Source of the DNA: Amycolatopsis regifaucium
Lineage (GTDB): Bacteria > Actinomycetota > Actinomycetes > Mycobacteriales > Pseudonocardiaceae
NCBI RefSeq assembly: GCF_001613935.1
Contig: NZ_LQCI01000001.1
Location: forward strand, 124,001-188,000
Length of the DNA: 64,000 nt
Direction of reading: 5' to 3'
How positions within the stretch are numbered: the stretch's first letter is position 1; each line of letters opens with the position of its first letter. The position numbers were made by a program, and so were the translations under genes. Positions 39,775 to 48,076 of this stretch are shown here, in pieces. The notes under the pieces were generated by a model. It did no database searches. It worked only from the letters and a program-made list of their open reading frames with translations, and was not told where the DNA came from.

Positions 39775-40542
39775 TTAAACCGGTTGCGCGTCGGGGTAGG
39801 CGACGGCGCCGAGTGGGTAGATGTGCCCGCCCGCGCGGGAATGCTCCGACCGGCCGTCCCCGGTCAGGCCGAGGAAGACGCCGGTGGTCTTCAACGCGTA
39901 GCCGAGGTCGTGCAGCCACACACTGGCCACGGCGATGCGGAATTCGCGGAAGCAGAACAGGTAGAGACCGTCCTGGAACTTCCACACCGTCGACAGGTCC
40001 ATGTCCCCGTGGCCGCGCTGCACGCCTTCGAGGCACTGCCAGGCATAGCGCTGGGAAGACACGTACACATGCTCGTAGAGGTGTTCCGGGCTGTAGCGGT
40101 AGACGTTGCGCTTGCCGATCAGGTCACGCGACGGCCCCGGCACCTCGCCGGCCGGCGTGCCCGCGTCGGTGGTGCCGGACCGGAATGTCTGCGAGACACG
40201 GGGAACGCCCTCGACGTCCTCGGCGCCGATCACCGAGCGCACGGCCAGCGCGCGATGTGTCGTCGTGGAGAAGACGACGGTGAGCGCTTCACCTTCCACG
40301 CTGGTAAGGGGGAAATTGACGAAGAAGACGTCTTCCCGGACGGCGACCGCGTCGTACGGATCCTCGATACCGTTACAGGTGGCGGTTTCCGCGTCCTCGA
40401 ACCGCAACGCGAGCGTCGTCCCGTCTTCGAGGGTGACGGTGAGTTCGCGACCCGACAGGTCCGCGTTCGGCAGGCGGTAGGTGGCTATTCCGGCGGCGAA
40501 CTCGTCATAGGTGCGCCACTGTTCCTCGGGTGCTTCGGACAT
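39775..40542 (-). CDS. MoaF-domain protein 2 (monoamine-regulon type)
   Basis: A 255-residue paralogue of the protein at 30553: GRELTVTLEDGTTLALRF, EDVFFVNF, FSTTTHRALAVRS, RVSQTFRSGT and YSPEHLYEHVYVSSQRYAWQCLEGVQRG align throughout. The order of two barrel-like halves is the same. It sits 40 bases after the AraC regulator and 9 bases before the SnoaL-like gene. Two MoaF copies in two operons around one amine oxidase imply a role in handling or sensing monoamines; that is inference, and no activity is established here. Confidence 0.85.
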   Translation of the reverse strand: MSEAPEEQWRTYDEFAAGIATYRLPNADLSGRELTVTLEDGTTLALRFEDAETATCNGIEDPYDAVAVREDVFFVNFPLTSVEGEALTVVFSTTTHRALAVRSVIGAEDVEGVPRVSQTFRSGTTDAGTPAGEVPGPSRDLIGKRNVYRYSPEHLYEHVYVSSQRYAWQCLEGVQRGHGDMDLSTVWKFQDGLYLFCFREFRIAVASVWLHDLGYALKTTGVFLGLTGDGRSEHSRAGGHIYPLGAVAYPDAQPV

Positions 40543-40582
40543 GCGGTCATCGTCGGGGCGAGGACCGGGGGAGGGCCAGCTG

Positions 40583-41581
40583 TCACGCGCTGGGCGGCAA
40601 CAACCGCTCGCTCACGGTCAAGCCCCGGCGCAGTTCGCTCGGCGAGCGGCCGAATTCCGTCTTGAAGACCCGGCTGAAATGCGGCGCGTCGACGAAACCC
40701 CACTTCGCCGCGATGGCGGCGACGGGCCGTGAGGCGTGCACCGGGTCGAGCAGTTCGCGACGGCAGTGTTCGAGGCGGCGGGTGCGGATCCAGCTCGAGA
40801 CGGTCGTGCCCTGTTCGTGGAAGAGACCGTGCAGATGCCGGGTGGAGATGTAGTGCTCCGCGGCGATCTGCGCCGGACCGAGGTCGGTGGAGGACAGGTT
40901 CGCGTCGATGTAGGCGAGGACGCGGCGCATCAGTTCGTGATGCGGTCCGGCGGTGGCGCGGGCGAGGTCGAGCTCGCTGGCGAACAGCGTGGCGAGCAGG
41001 TCGACCGCGGTATGCGCGAGCCGGACCCCCGCCGGCCCGCCGAGCTGGTCGAGATTGCTGCCGAGCTGCGCGAGGAACGGCACCACCACGTTGCCCATCC
41101 CGTGCTTGCCCGACATCGGGACCGCGGTCAGCTGGCCGACCAGGTCACGGGGGAGGTCGATGAGCCGCTGCGGGAACATCACCACGAGCGTGCGGAAATC
41201 CTCCTCGAACGCCAGCGTGTACGGCCGGTTCGTGTCGTACAACGCCACGTCACCGGGACGCAGCATCGCCTCACGGTTGTCCTGCACCAGCAGCCCGGTC
41301 CCGGACAGGATCAGGCTGAGTTTGTAGTAGTGCCTGTCCGCCCTGGCGATGAGCTCGGGCGTGCGCTCGACCACGTGTGCCGAGGCGGTCACCTCGGTCA
41401 GCTGTACCTCGTCGGCGCCACACGAGCGGATGCGGCCGCGGAAGTGGTCGCGGTGCTCGCTCGTCACGTGCAACGGCACGAAGGATTGCGACACCACCGT
41501 GCGGAAATCGGTGAAATCTCGCGCGACCGTGGTGGTGGTCGGGTCGGCGGTGGCGGTGGTCAAGACGTCACCTCGCAGCAT
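40583..41581 (-). CDS. AraC-family regulator, FeaR-like
   Basis: Transcriptional activator of about 332 residues. The N-terminal AraC-binding-2 domain (DFTDFRTVVSQSFVPLHV to MLRPGDVALYDTNRPYTLAF) is followed by a C-terminal double helix-turn-helix (SSTDLGPAQIAAEHYISTRHLHGLFHEQGTTVSSWI and PVAAIAAKWGFVDAPHFSRVFKTEFGRSPSELRR). This domain pairing is that of FeaR, the E. coli activator of amine oxidase and phenylacetaldehyde dehydrogenase. ATG 41581 has no good ribosome site, while TTG at 41563 follows GAGGTGA and may be the true start (326 residues). It is first in the operon running to livF. Confidence 0.88.
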   Translation of the reverse strand: MLRGDVLTTATADPTTTTVARDFTDFRTVVSQSFVPLHVTSEHRDHFRGRIRSCGADEVQLTEVTASAHVVERTPELIARADRHYYKLSLILSGTGLLVQDNREAMLRPGDVALYDTNRPYTLAFEEDFRTLVVMFPQRLIDLPRDLVGQLTAVPMSGKHGMGNVVVPFLAQLGSNLDQLGGPAGVRLAHTAVDLLATLFASELDLARATAGPHHELMRRVLAYIDANLSSTDLGPAQIAAEHYISTRHLHGLFHEQGTTVSSWIRTRRLEHCRRELLDPVHASRPVAAIAAKWGFVDAPHFSRVFKTEFGRSPSELRRGLTVSERLLPPSA

Positions 41582-41598
41582 CGGGGGGTGAATTTCAT

Positions 41599-41617
41599 AT
41601 ACGATAAGCGATACGAT
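41599..41617. promoter_or_regulatory. Direct repeat ATACGAT upstream of the AraC operon
   Basis: Two ATACGAT copies (41599-41605 and 41611-41617) start 12 bases apart in an AT-rich 62-base gap; on the minus strand TATATG just downstream may be a -10 box. AraC-type proteins bind direct repeats, so this is a candidate autoregulatory site. No copy was seen near the amine oxidase gene. Confidence 0.35.
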
Positions 41618-41643
41618 GCTGCCGGGCAATGTGGGCGGGAAGG

Positions 41644-42222
41644 TCAGTCGGCGAGGCGGAACAGGAGGGTCCTCGGGTCGACGTCGACGGGCACCACGGT
41701 GCCCGTTTCGTAACGGCCGACGTCTTCGGTGAGCAACCGTGCGCTGAACGTCGTCACCCCGGGGCCGGTGACGACGAAGTCGACGTCTTCGGCGGGCGTA
41801 CTCACTTCGCCGACCCAGATCCGCTTGCTGGAAACGACTTCGGCGGTCGCGCGGACCCCGGACCGGTCGAGGGCACGGTGGACTTCGCGGGCCCTGGCGT
41901 TCTGCCACAGGTGCGACGCGACCGTGACCAGTCCGCCGATCGTGAACACCGCGCCCATGGCGATGACGACCAGCCGGTCGTCGTCGGCGGGATCGAACCG
42001 GGTGCTGAGCCAGAGCAAGAGGGGCCCGATGAGGGCCATCACGGTCATGAAGAAGCCCATCAGGCACCCGAAACCAGTGAGAGCGGGCAACTCCGGGGCT
42101 TCTTCGCCTTGGCGGTCCGGAGTCGTCGTCACCGGGGCGACAGTGTGAGCGGCCTTCGGGACCGGTGCGGTAAAAATGCCCGCGACGGCCACGACGACAC
42201 GGCGTCCTGAAGGCCCCTTCAC
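41644..42222 (-). CDS. Two-helix membrane protein (DUF3592-like)
   Basis: A 192-residue protein. An N-terminal Pro/Thr-rich stretch is followed by two membrane helices (FGCLMGFFMTVMALIGPLLLWL and LVVIAMGAVFTIGGLVTVASHLW), then a small beta-rich domain (GVRATAEVVSSKRIWVGEVSTPAEDVDFVVTGPG ... TVVPVDVDPRTLLF) as in DUF3592 proteins. GTG 42222 follows GGGGGAAG. Its first codons overlap a TGAAGGCCCCTTCA palindrome of the family B hairpin theme, which may affect its expression. It is isolated from neighbours by the P450 terminator. Function unknown. Confidence 0.75.
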   Translation of the reverse strand: MKGPSGRRVVVAVAGIFTAPVPKAAHTVAPVTTTPDRQGEEAPELPALTGFGCLMGFFMTVMALIGPLLLWLSTRFDPADDDRLVVIAMGAVFTIGGLVTVASHLWQNARAREVHRALDRSGVRATAEVVSSKRIWVGEVSTPAEDVDFVVTGPGVTTFSARLLTEDVGRYETGTVVPVDVDPRTLLFRLAD

Positions 42223-42232
42223 ATCTTCCCCC

Positions 42233-42289
42233 AGTACATGATGGCCCCCTTCCTTGCGCTGGACGCAAGGAAGGGGGCCATCATGTACT
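42233..42289. terminator. Perfect 26-bp hairpin (family B) downstream of the P450 gene
   Basis: Arms 42233-42258 and 42264-42289 are exact inverted repeats around CTGGA, on the ATGATGGCCCCCTTCC theme. It lies 8 bases past the P450 stop on the minus strand and separates it from the next co-directional gene. It is the longest perfect stem seen here. Confidence 0.82.
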
Positions 42290-42297
42290 TCACGAAC

Positions 42298-43632
42298 TCA
42301 CGAGAGCGCGGCGGGCAGCGTTTCGAAACCGCGCAGGATCCGGGTCTGCCGCCGCCGCGCGCCGTCCAGCGGCCGCAAATCCGGGAACCGCTCGAAGATC
42401 GACCGCAGGCCGATCTCCCCTTCCATCCTCGCCAGCGACGCGCCGAGGCAGTAGTGCCGCCCGGCGCCGAAGGACACGTGGTCCCGCGCGTTCGCCCGTG
42501 TGACGTCGAAAGCGGAGGGGTCGTCGAAGATCTCCGGGTCCCGGTTCGCCCCAGCGAGGACCGTGCTGACGATCGCCCCACGTTCGACGCGCGTTCCGCC
42601 GATCTCGGTGTCGCGCGCGCACAGCCGTCCGGTGAGGAGGACGGGCGGGTCGTAGCGGAGGACCTCGTCGACGGCGTTGCTCCACAGTGCCGGATCGTCC
42701 CGCAGTTTCCGGAGCTGGTCCGGATGCCGGGTGAGCAAGGCGATGCCGTTGCCGAGGAGGTTGACGGTCGTTTCGAAACCGGCCGCCAGCACCAGCCCCG
42801 CGGTGGCCTTGAGCTCCCGCTCGGTCAGGCCGACACCGTCTTCGCGGGCGGCGATCAGTTTGCTGAGGAGGTTGTCCCCGGGATTCGTCCGCAGTTTCTC
42901 CAGATGTTCCGTGAGCCAGGAGTCGAACTCGGCCAGCGTCGACTCCACGGTCCGGAAGGTCCGCCACGGCAGACCGAGATCGAGGCTGGGGGCCGCGGCC
43001 CCGCCGAGTGCGAGGACCTTGTCCCGTTCTTCCAGCGGGACACCGAGAATCTGGCTGATGACGGTGACCGGCAGGAGCCCGCAATAGGACTCGACGAGGT
43101 CGACGGGATCCTTCGGGTCGAGGCCGTCGAGCAGTTCGTCGGTGATCGCCTGCGTGCGCTCGCGCAGTTGCTCGACCGCGCGGGCGGTGAAGACACGCGT
43201 GACCAATTTCCGGTAGCGCGTGTGGTCGGGTGGTTCGCTGGCGAGCAGCGACGGCGGTTCGATCGGATGGATCAGCCCGGACGCCGACCAGGTGACGAGC
43301 CGGTTGAGCAGCGGGCTGTCCGGGACGAACCGCACCGTCTTGAACGCGTCACTGGTCAGGATCTCCTTGCACGCCGCGTGCCGGGTGGTCACATGCCCGA
43401 CCCGGGTGGTGGCGATGGCGCCGTGCGAGCGGATCTCGTCGAACAAGCCGGTCAGGTCGGCCCCGCCGCTCGCTTCGACGGACAGTCTGCCCTGGAGATC
43501 CCCCCGGCGAGCCGCGGCCCGCAGGGCCACGCGGGGAATCGCGTGGCCGAGGCTCCAGCGGGTGACCGGTTTGGCGATCTCCTCCGCCCGGCGCAGGAAG
43601 GTCCGGGCGGGAGCGGTCTTGAGTGCGAACAT
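42298..43632 (-). CDS. Cytochrome P450
   Basis: Haem monooxygenase of 444 residues, soluble. The I-helix motif AGFETTVNLL, the ExxR in DEVLR, and the haem loop FGAGRHYCLGASLAR with axial Cys395 are intact. ATG 43632 is preferred because residues upstream in the open frame have no family similarity. It has its own 128-base upstream region and a strong terminator. No ferredoxin or reductase gene is adjacent, so partners are supplied elsewhere. Substrate unknown; the N-terminal extension (MFALKTAPARTFLRRAEEIAKP) is slightly longer than usual for bacterial class I enzymes. Confidence 0.94.
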   Translation of the reverse strand: MFALKTAPARTFLRRAEEIAKPVTRWSLGHAIPRVALRAAARRGDLQGRLSVEASGGADLTGLFDEIRSHGAIATTRVGHVTTRHAACKEILTSDAFKTVRFVPDSPLLNRLVTWSASGLIHPIEPPSLLASEPPDHTRYRKLVTRVFTARAVEQLRERTQAITDELLDGLDPKDPVDLVESYCGLLPVTVISQILGVPLEERDKVLALGGAAAPSLDLGLPWRTFRTVESTLAEFDSWLTEHLEKLRTNPGDNLLSKLIAAREDGVGLTERELKATAGLVLAAGFETTVNLLGNGIALLTRHPDQLRKLRDDPALWSNAVDEVLRYDPPVLLTGRLCARDTEIGGTRVERGAIVSTVLAGANRDPEIFDDPSAFDVTRANARDHVSFGAGRHYCLGASLARMEGEIGLRSIFERFPDLRPLDGARRRQTRILRGFETLPAALS

Positions 43633-43760
43633 CAGGACTCCGTCCGTGCGGGTCCTTCGACGGTAGCGGAACGACGTGTCAGTATCGACCCGTCCGGATC
43701 TCTGCGGCCCCGCTCGTCCCTCGGTAATGTTCTGCACTTCCGGCGGGCCGGGGAGTGCTT

Positions 43761-45056
43761 GTGGGCGACTACGGGTTCGACATCGCGCTGGTCGCGGTGC
43801 TGGTGGTGCTCAACGCGGTGTTCGCGGGCAGCGAGATGGCGCTGATCTCGCTGCGCGAAGGGCAGTTACGGACCTTGGAACGAGACGGCCGCGCCGCCGC
43901 CCGGACACTGGTGCGGCTGGCGCGCGACCCGAACCGCTTCCTGGCGACCATCCAGATCGGGATCACGCTCGCCGGGTTCCTGGCCTCGGCGACGGCGGCG
44001 GTGTCCCTCGCCGAGCCCGTGGTGCCCCTCTTGGGTTTCCTCGGCAACGCCGCTCCAGCGGTGGCCGTCGCGCTGGTGACGATGGTGCTCACCTTCCTGA
44101 CCCTGGTGCTCGGTGAACTCGCGCCCAAGCGGCTGGCCATGCAGAACGCGCTGCGATGGGCGTTGCTGGTGGCGCGTCCGCTGACGTGGTTGTCGGCGAT
44201 CTCCCGGCCCGCGGTGTGGGCGCTGAGCGTGTCGACGAACTTCGTCGTGCGGATGCTGGGCGGACGCGCGGAAGCCGATCCGGACCAGATGTCACCCGAG
44301 GAGCTCCGCGAACTGGTGTCGGCGCAACGCGGGCTGAACGCCGAGCAGCGCATGATCATGAACGGGGCACTGGAGATCCACGAGCGAAGGCTGCGGGAAG
44401 TGCTCGTCCCCCGGCGTGCGGTGCTGACGCTCGCGGTGGAGCAAGACCTCGAATCGGCGCGAAGGCAGCTGGCCGATTCCGGCCACTCCCGGGCGCCGGT
44501 CGCCCGCGGCGGTCATCTGGACGACGTCATCGGCGTGGTGCACCTGCGTGATCTGCTCGACGACCGAGAAGAGCTCGCCGACGTGGTCAGACCGGCGGTG
44601 GTGTTCCCCGATTCGCTGCGGGTCTCCGACGCGTTGCGCGGCTTCAAGGCCGAGCGGGAGCAGATGGCGCTGGTCGTCGACGAACACGGCGCGGTCGCCG
44701 GAATGGTCACGCTGGAGGACCTGCTGGAGGAGATCGTCGGCGAGATCTACGACGAGACGGACCGGGACGTCCTGGCCGTACGGGACGGCCAGGACGGTTC
44801 CCTGGTGCTGCCCGGTACCTTCCCGGTGCACGACCTCGTCGACATCGGTGTCGAACTGCCGGACGCGCCGCCGGGGGAGTACGCGACGATCGCGGGACTG
44901 ATTCTCGTGCTCCTCGGCCGGATCCCGGAGAAACCGGGTGACCGGGTGGTCGTCTCCGGGTGGACGGTCGAAGTGCTCGGCGTGGACCACCACGCGATCA
45001 CGCGCGTAGCGCTGCGACGGGGAGCGCCGCACCGTGGACCGGACGCGGAGCGGTGA
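43761..45056 (+). CDS. CNNM/CorC-type membrane protein (hemolysin C family)
   Basis: A 431-residue protein. The DUF21/CNNM transmembrane domain ([66 protein letters not shown]) is followed by a CBS pair ([11 protein letters not shown] to [30 protein letters not shown]) and a C-terminal CorC_HlyC domain ([20 protein letters not shown]). This is the design of Mg2+/Co2+ efflux-linked proteins; the haemolysin name is historical. GTG 43761 has GGGGAG five bases away, better than GTG 43755. It stands alone, 64 bases before ilvD. Confidence 0.92.
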   Translation: MGDYGFDIALVAVLVVLNAVFAGSEMALISLREGQLRTLERDGRAAARTLVRLARDPNRFLATIQIGITLAGFLASATAAVSLAEPVVPLLGFLGNAAPAVAVALVTMVLTFLTLVLGELAPKRLAMQNALRWALLVARPLTWLSAISRPAVWALSVSTNFVVRMLGGRAEADPDQMSPEELRELVSAQRGLNAEQRMIMNGALEIHERRLREVLVPRRAVLTLAVEQDLESARRQLADSGHSRAPVARGGHLDDVIGVVHLRDLLDDREELADVVRPAVVFPDSLRVSDALRGFKAEREQMALVVDEHGAVAGMVTLEDLLEEIVGEIYDETDRDVLAVRDGQDGSLVLPGTFPVHDLVDIGVELPDAPPGEYATIAGLILVLLGRIPEKPGDRVVVSGWTVEVLGVDHHAITRVALRRGAPHRGPDAER

Positions 45057-45120
45057 GTTGCGCCGGACGGCTTCGGTTGGCAGCGTGCCCGGTGTCCCAC
45101 CACGAAGGAAAGGTATCCCG

Positions 45121-46800
45121 ATGTCGCAGGACCAGCCGGATTTGAAGCCTCGTTCCCGCGACGTGACCGACGGCCTGGAGCGCGCGGCCGCGCGCGGCAT
45201 GCTCCGTGCGGTCGGCATGGGCGACGACGATTTCGCCAAACCGCAGATCGGCGTGGCGTCGTCGTGGAACGAGATCACCCCGTGCAACCTGTCGCTGGAC
45301 AGGCTGGCCAAGGCGGTCAAGAACGGCGTGCACGCGGGCGGTGGCTACCCGCTGGAATTCGGCACGATCTCGGTGTCCGACGGGATTTCCATGGGGCACG
45401 AGGGCATGCACTTCTCGCTGGTGTCGCGGGAGGTCATCGCGGACTCCGTCGAGACGGTGATGATGGCCGAGCGCCTGGACGGCTCCGTGCTCCTCGCGGG
45501 CTGCGACAAATCGCTGCCGGGCATGCTGATGGCCGCGGCCCGGCTCGACCTCGCCTCCGTTTTCCTTTACGCCGGTTCGATCATGCCCGGTCAGGTCGAC
45601 GGCCGGGACGTCACGATCATCGACGCCTTCGAGGCCGTCGGCGCCTGCCTGGCCGGCAAGATCACCCGCGCCGAAGTGGACAAGATCGAGCGCGCGATCT
45701 GTCCCGGTGAGGGCGCCTGCGGCGGGATGTACACCGCCAACACGATGGCGTCGGTGGCCGAGGCACTCGGCATGTCACTGCCCGGTTCGGCCGCCCCGCC
45801 CGCCGTCGACCGGCGCCGTGACGGGTTCGCCCACCGGTCGGGGGAGGCCGTCGTCGGCCTGCTCCGCCAGGGCATCACCGCGCGGCAGATCATGACCATG
45901 GCGGCGTTCGAGAACGCCATCGCCGTCGTGATGGCGCTGGGTGGCTCGACCAACGCCGTCCTCCACCTGCTCGCGATCGCGCGTGAGGCCGAGGTCGACC
46001 TGCGCATCGACGACTTCAACCGCATCGGCGACAAGGTCCCGCACCTGGGTGATCTGAAGCCGTTCGGGAAGTACGTGATGAACGACGTCGACAAGGTCGG
46101 CGGCATCCCCGTGGTGATGAAGGCGCTGCTCGATGCCGGGCTCATGCACGGCGACGTGCTGACCGTGACCGGCAAGACGATGGCCGAGAATCTCGAAGGC
46201 ATCGCGCCCGCCGGTCTCGACGGCGAGATCCTCCGCCCGCTCGACCGCCCGATCCACCAGACCGGCGGGCTGACCATCCTCAAGGGATCGCTCGCGCCGG
46301 AAGGCGCGGTCGTGAAGTCGGCGGGCTTCGACGAAACGACGTTCACCGGGACCGCGCGGGTCTTCGACGGCGAACGGGCCGCGCTCGACGCGCTCGCCGA
46401 GGGCCGGATCGTCGCCGGGGACGTCGTCGTCATCCGCTACGAAGGCCCGAAGGGCGGCCCAGGGATGCGGGAGATGCTCGCCATCACCGGCGCGATCAAG
46501 GGCGCCGGACTCGGGAAGGACGTCCTGCTCATCACCGACGGCCGGTTCAGCGGCGGCACGACCGGCCTCTGCGTCGGCCACATCGCGCCGGAAGCGGTCG
46601 ACGCGGGACCGATCGCGTTCGTGCGGGACGGGGACCCGATCACGCTGGACGTCGCGAACCGGACCCTTGAAGTCGGGATCGACGACATCGAGGCGCGCCG
46701 GGAGGGCTGGACTCCGAAGACCCCGGCGTACACGCGCGGAGTGCTCGGCAAGTACGCGAAGGTCGTCCAGAGCGCCGCTCATGGAGCCGTGTGCGAGTAA
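45121..46800 (+). CDS. ilvD: Dihydroxy-acid dehydratase
   Basis: Third common step of valine, isoleucine and leucine synthesis: converts 2,3-dihydroxy-acids to 2-oxo-acids. The 559-residue protein has three conserved cysteines that bind a [2Fe-2S] cluster, Cys55 (ITPCN), Cys128 (GCDKS) and Cys200 ([11 protein letters not shown]), the pattern of actinobacterial and plant enzymes. [12 protein letters not shown] and the length confirm IlvD over the related 6-phosphogluconate dehydratase. ATG 45121 follows AAGGAAAGG. It has no ilv neighbour. I see no attenuator in the 64-base upstream region. Confidence 0.97.
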   Translation: MSQDQPDLKPRSRDVTDGLERAAARGMLRAVGMGDDDFAKPQIGVASSWNEITPCNLSLDRLAKAVKNGVHAGGGYPLEFGTISVSDGISMGHEGMHFSLVSREVIADSVETVMMAERLDGSVLLAGCDKSLPGMLMAAARLDLASVFLYAGSIMPGQVDGRDVTIIDAFEAVGACLAGKITRAEVDKIERAICPGEGACGGMYTANTMASVAEALGMSLPGSAAPPAVDRRRDGFAHRSGEAVVGLLRQGITARQIMTMAAFENAIAVVMALGGSTNAVLHLLAIAREAEVDLRIDDFNRIGDKVPHLGDLKPFGKYVMNDVDKVGGIPVVMKALLDAGLMHGDVLTVTGKTMAENLEGIAPAGLDGEILRPLDRPIHQTGGLTILKGSLAPEGAVVKSAGFDETTFTGTARVFDGERAALDALAEGRIVAGDVVVIRYEGPKGGPGMREMLAITGAIKGAGLGKDVLLITDGRFSGGTTGLCVGHIAPEAVDAGPIAFVRDGDPITLDVANRTLEVGIDDIEARREGWTPKTPAYTRGVLGKYAKVVQSAAHGAVCE

Positions 46801-46948
46801 CCGCTGACTGCCGGACCTGGCGGATTTTGCCACGATCGGGTGATCAACACCGCGGAAAGGCCCGACTACGTAATTCACCCGATGTGCCCGTTACCCCGGA
46901 GTAGCAGACTCGGCGCCCCGACGATTCCCGCTGCTCCGGAGGTCGACG

Positions 46949-48073
46949 ATGACCGCGTCCCTTGCTCCAGCCCGTTCCGCCGCCCTCGTGCTCGCCCGCG
47001 CCGTCGTCGACGGCGTCCGGCATGCCCTGCCCGAGCATGCCCCCCTGTTCGGCGCGCGCGCCACGGAGTTCGTCGCGTCGGTCCTGGAGCACGACGGCAT
47101 GGCGTCCGCGCTGGGTATCGCCGCCGGAGCGGACGCCTTCCGGGAAGTGGGGGTCGCCGAGTACGCCGCCGGCAGGGAACTCGACCGGCTCTCCAGGGCC
47201 TACCACGCGGCCGGCCGGTGCGCGCTGCCCGTGCTGGCCTCGTTGTCGCGCCGGCCCGGGGCCGGACCGGGCTTGATGGACACCGGGGTGGAGGCGCTGC
47301 TGCGCTGCTCCGACGTCCTGACCCGGCTCTCCACCGCCGCCTACCGCGCCGCGCACACGCCTTCGGTGGCCGAATTGCGCCGCGACCTGCTGAAGGAGAT
47401 CTTGAGCGGCCGCCCGCCCGCGAAGTGGGCGGGACTCGCGGCCGAGGCGGGCTGGGTGCCGCCCGCTCGCGTGGTCGCGCTCGCCGCGGAGCCCGGCGCG
47501 ATCCGCGCCTCGTTCGGCCCGGAGGTGCTGGCCGACCTCACCGGCGAGTATCCGCATCTCCTCGTGCCCGACGACGTCGAGATCGGCGGCGTACTGGCGG
47601 GGGCGCGGGCGGCTGCCGGGCCGGCGGTGGCGCCCGCCGAAGCCGCGGTGTCCCTGCGGTGGGCCCGCCGGACGCTGGAGCTGGTCCGGCGTGAGGTGAT
47701 CGAGGACGGCCCGCTCGTGCGCTGGTCGGACCATCTCACCACGCACTGGCTGTTCGCCGACGAGGTCCTCACGACCGCGCTCGTCGCGCGCAGCCTGGCG
47801 CCGTTCGCCCAGCTGCCGCCGAACGAGCGCACCAAGCTCGCCGAGACCCTCGAGGCGATGCTCGCCGCCCGTGGCGGTGCGCCCGAGATCGCGAACAACC
47901 TCGGCGTGCACCCGCAGACCGTCCGTAACCGCCTGCGCCGTCTGCGCGTGTTGTTCGGTGACCGCCTCGACGACCCGCGCGAGCGGCTCGATCTGCGGAT
48001 CGCCTTGCGCGCGGAGCTGCTCACGCCCGCACCCGAGCCGGCGAAGCCTCTCACGCCGATCAGGGCGGCGTGA
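46949..48073 (+). CDS. PucR/CdaR-type helix-turn-helix regulator
   Basis: A 374-residue cytoplasmic regulator. The N-terminal half is an all-helical RsbT-co-antagonist/GGDEF-like region; the end holds the PucR HTH_30 motif, ARGGAPEIANNLGVHPQTVRNRLRRLRVLFGD. This class controls purine and amino-acid use or antibiotic genes in actinobacteria. ATG 46949 follows CCGGAGGTCGACG. It has its own 148-base upstream region, in which no operator was recognised. It is convergent with the large LuxR gene with a 3-base gap. Targets and ligand unknown. Confidence 0.87.
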   Translation: MTASLAPARSAALVLARAVVDGVRHALPEHAPLFGARATEFVASVLEHDGMASALGIAAGADAFREVGVAEYAAGRELDRLSRAYHAAGRCALPVLASLSRRPGAGPGLMDTGVEALLRCSDVLTRLSTAAYRAAHTPSVAELRRDLLKEILSGRPPAKWAGLAAEAGWVPPARVVALAAEPGAIRASFGPEVLADLTGEYPHLLVPDDVEIGGVLAGARAAAGPAVAPAEAAVSLRWARRTLELVRREVIEDGPLVRWSDHLTTHWLFADEVLTTALVARSLAPFAQLPPNERTKLAETLEAMLAARGGAPEIANNLGVHPQTVRNRLRRLRVLFGDRLDDPRERLDLRIALRAELLTPAPEPAKPLTPIRAA

Positions 48074-48076
48074 CCG

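Noticed and set aside
30553..40542. MoaF proteins as molybdenum cofactor enzymes
   Set aside because: No molybdenum genes are near; both lie in operons with or around an amine oxidase, matching the monoamine meaning of the name.
42238..43845. Long plus-strand frame opposite the P450 gene
   Set aside because: No recognisable domain, while the minus strand encodes all P450 motifs; also it begins inside the family B hairpin.
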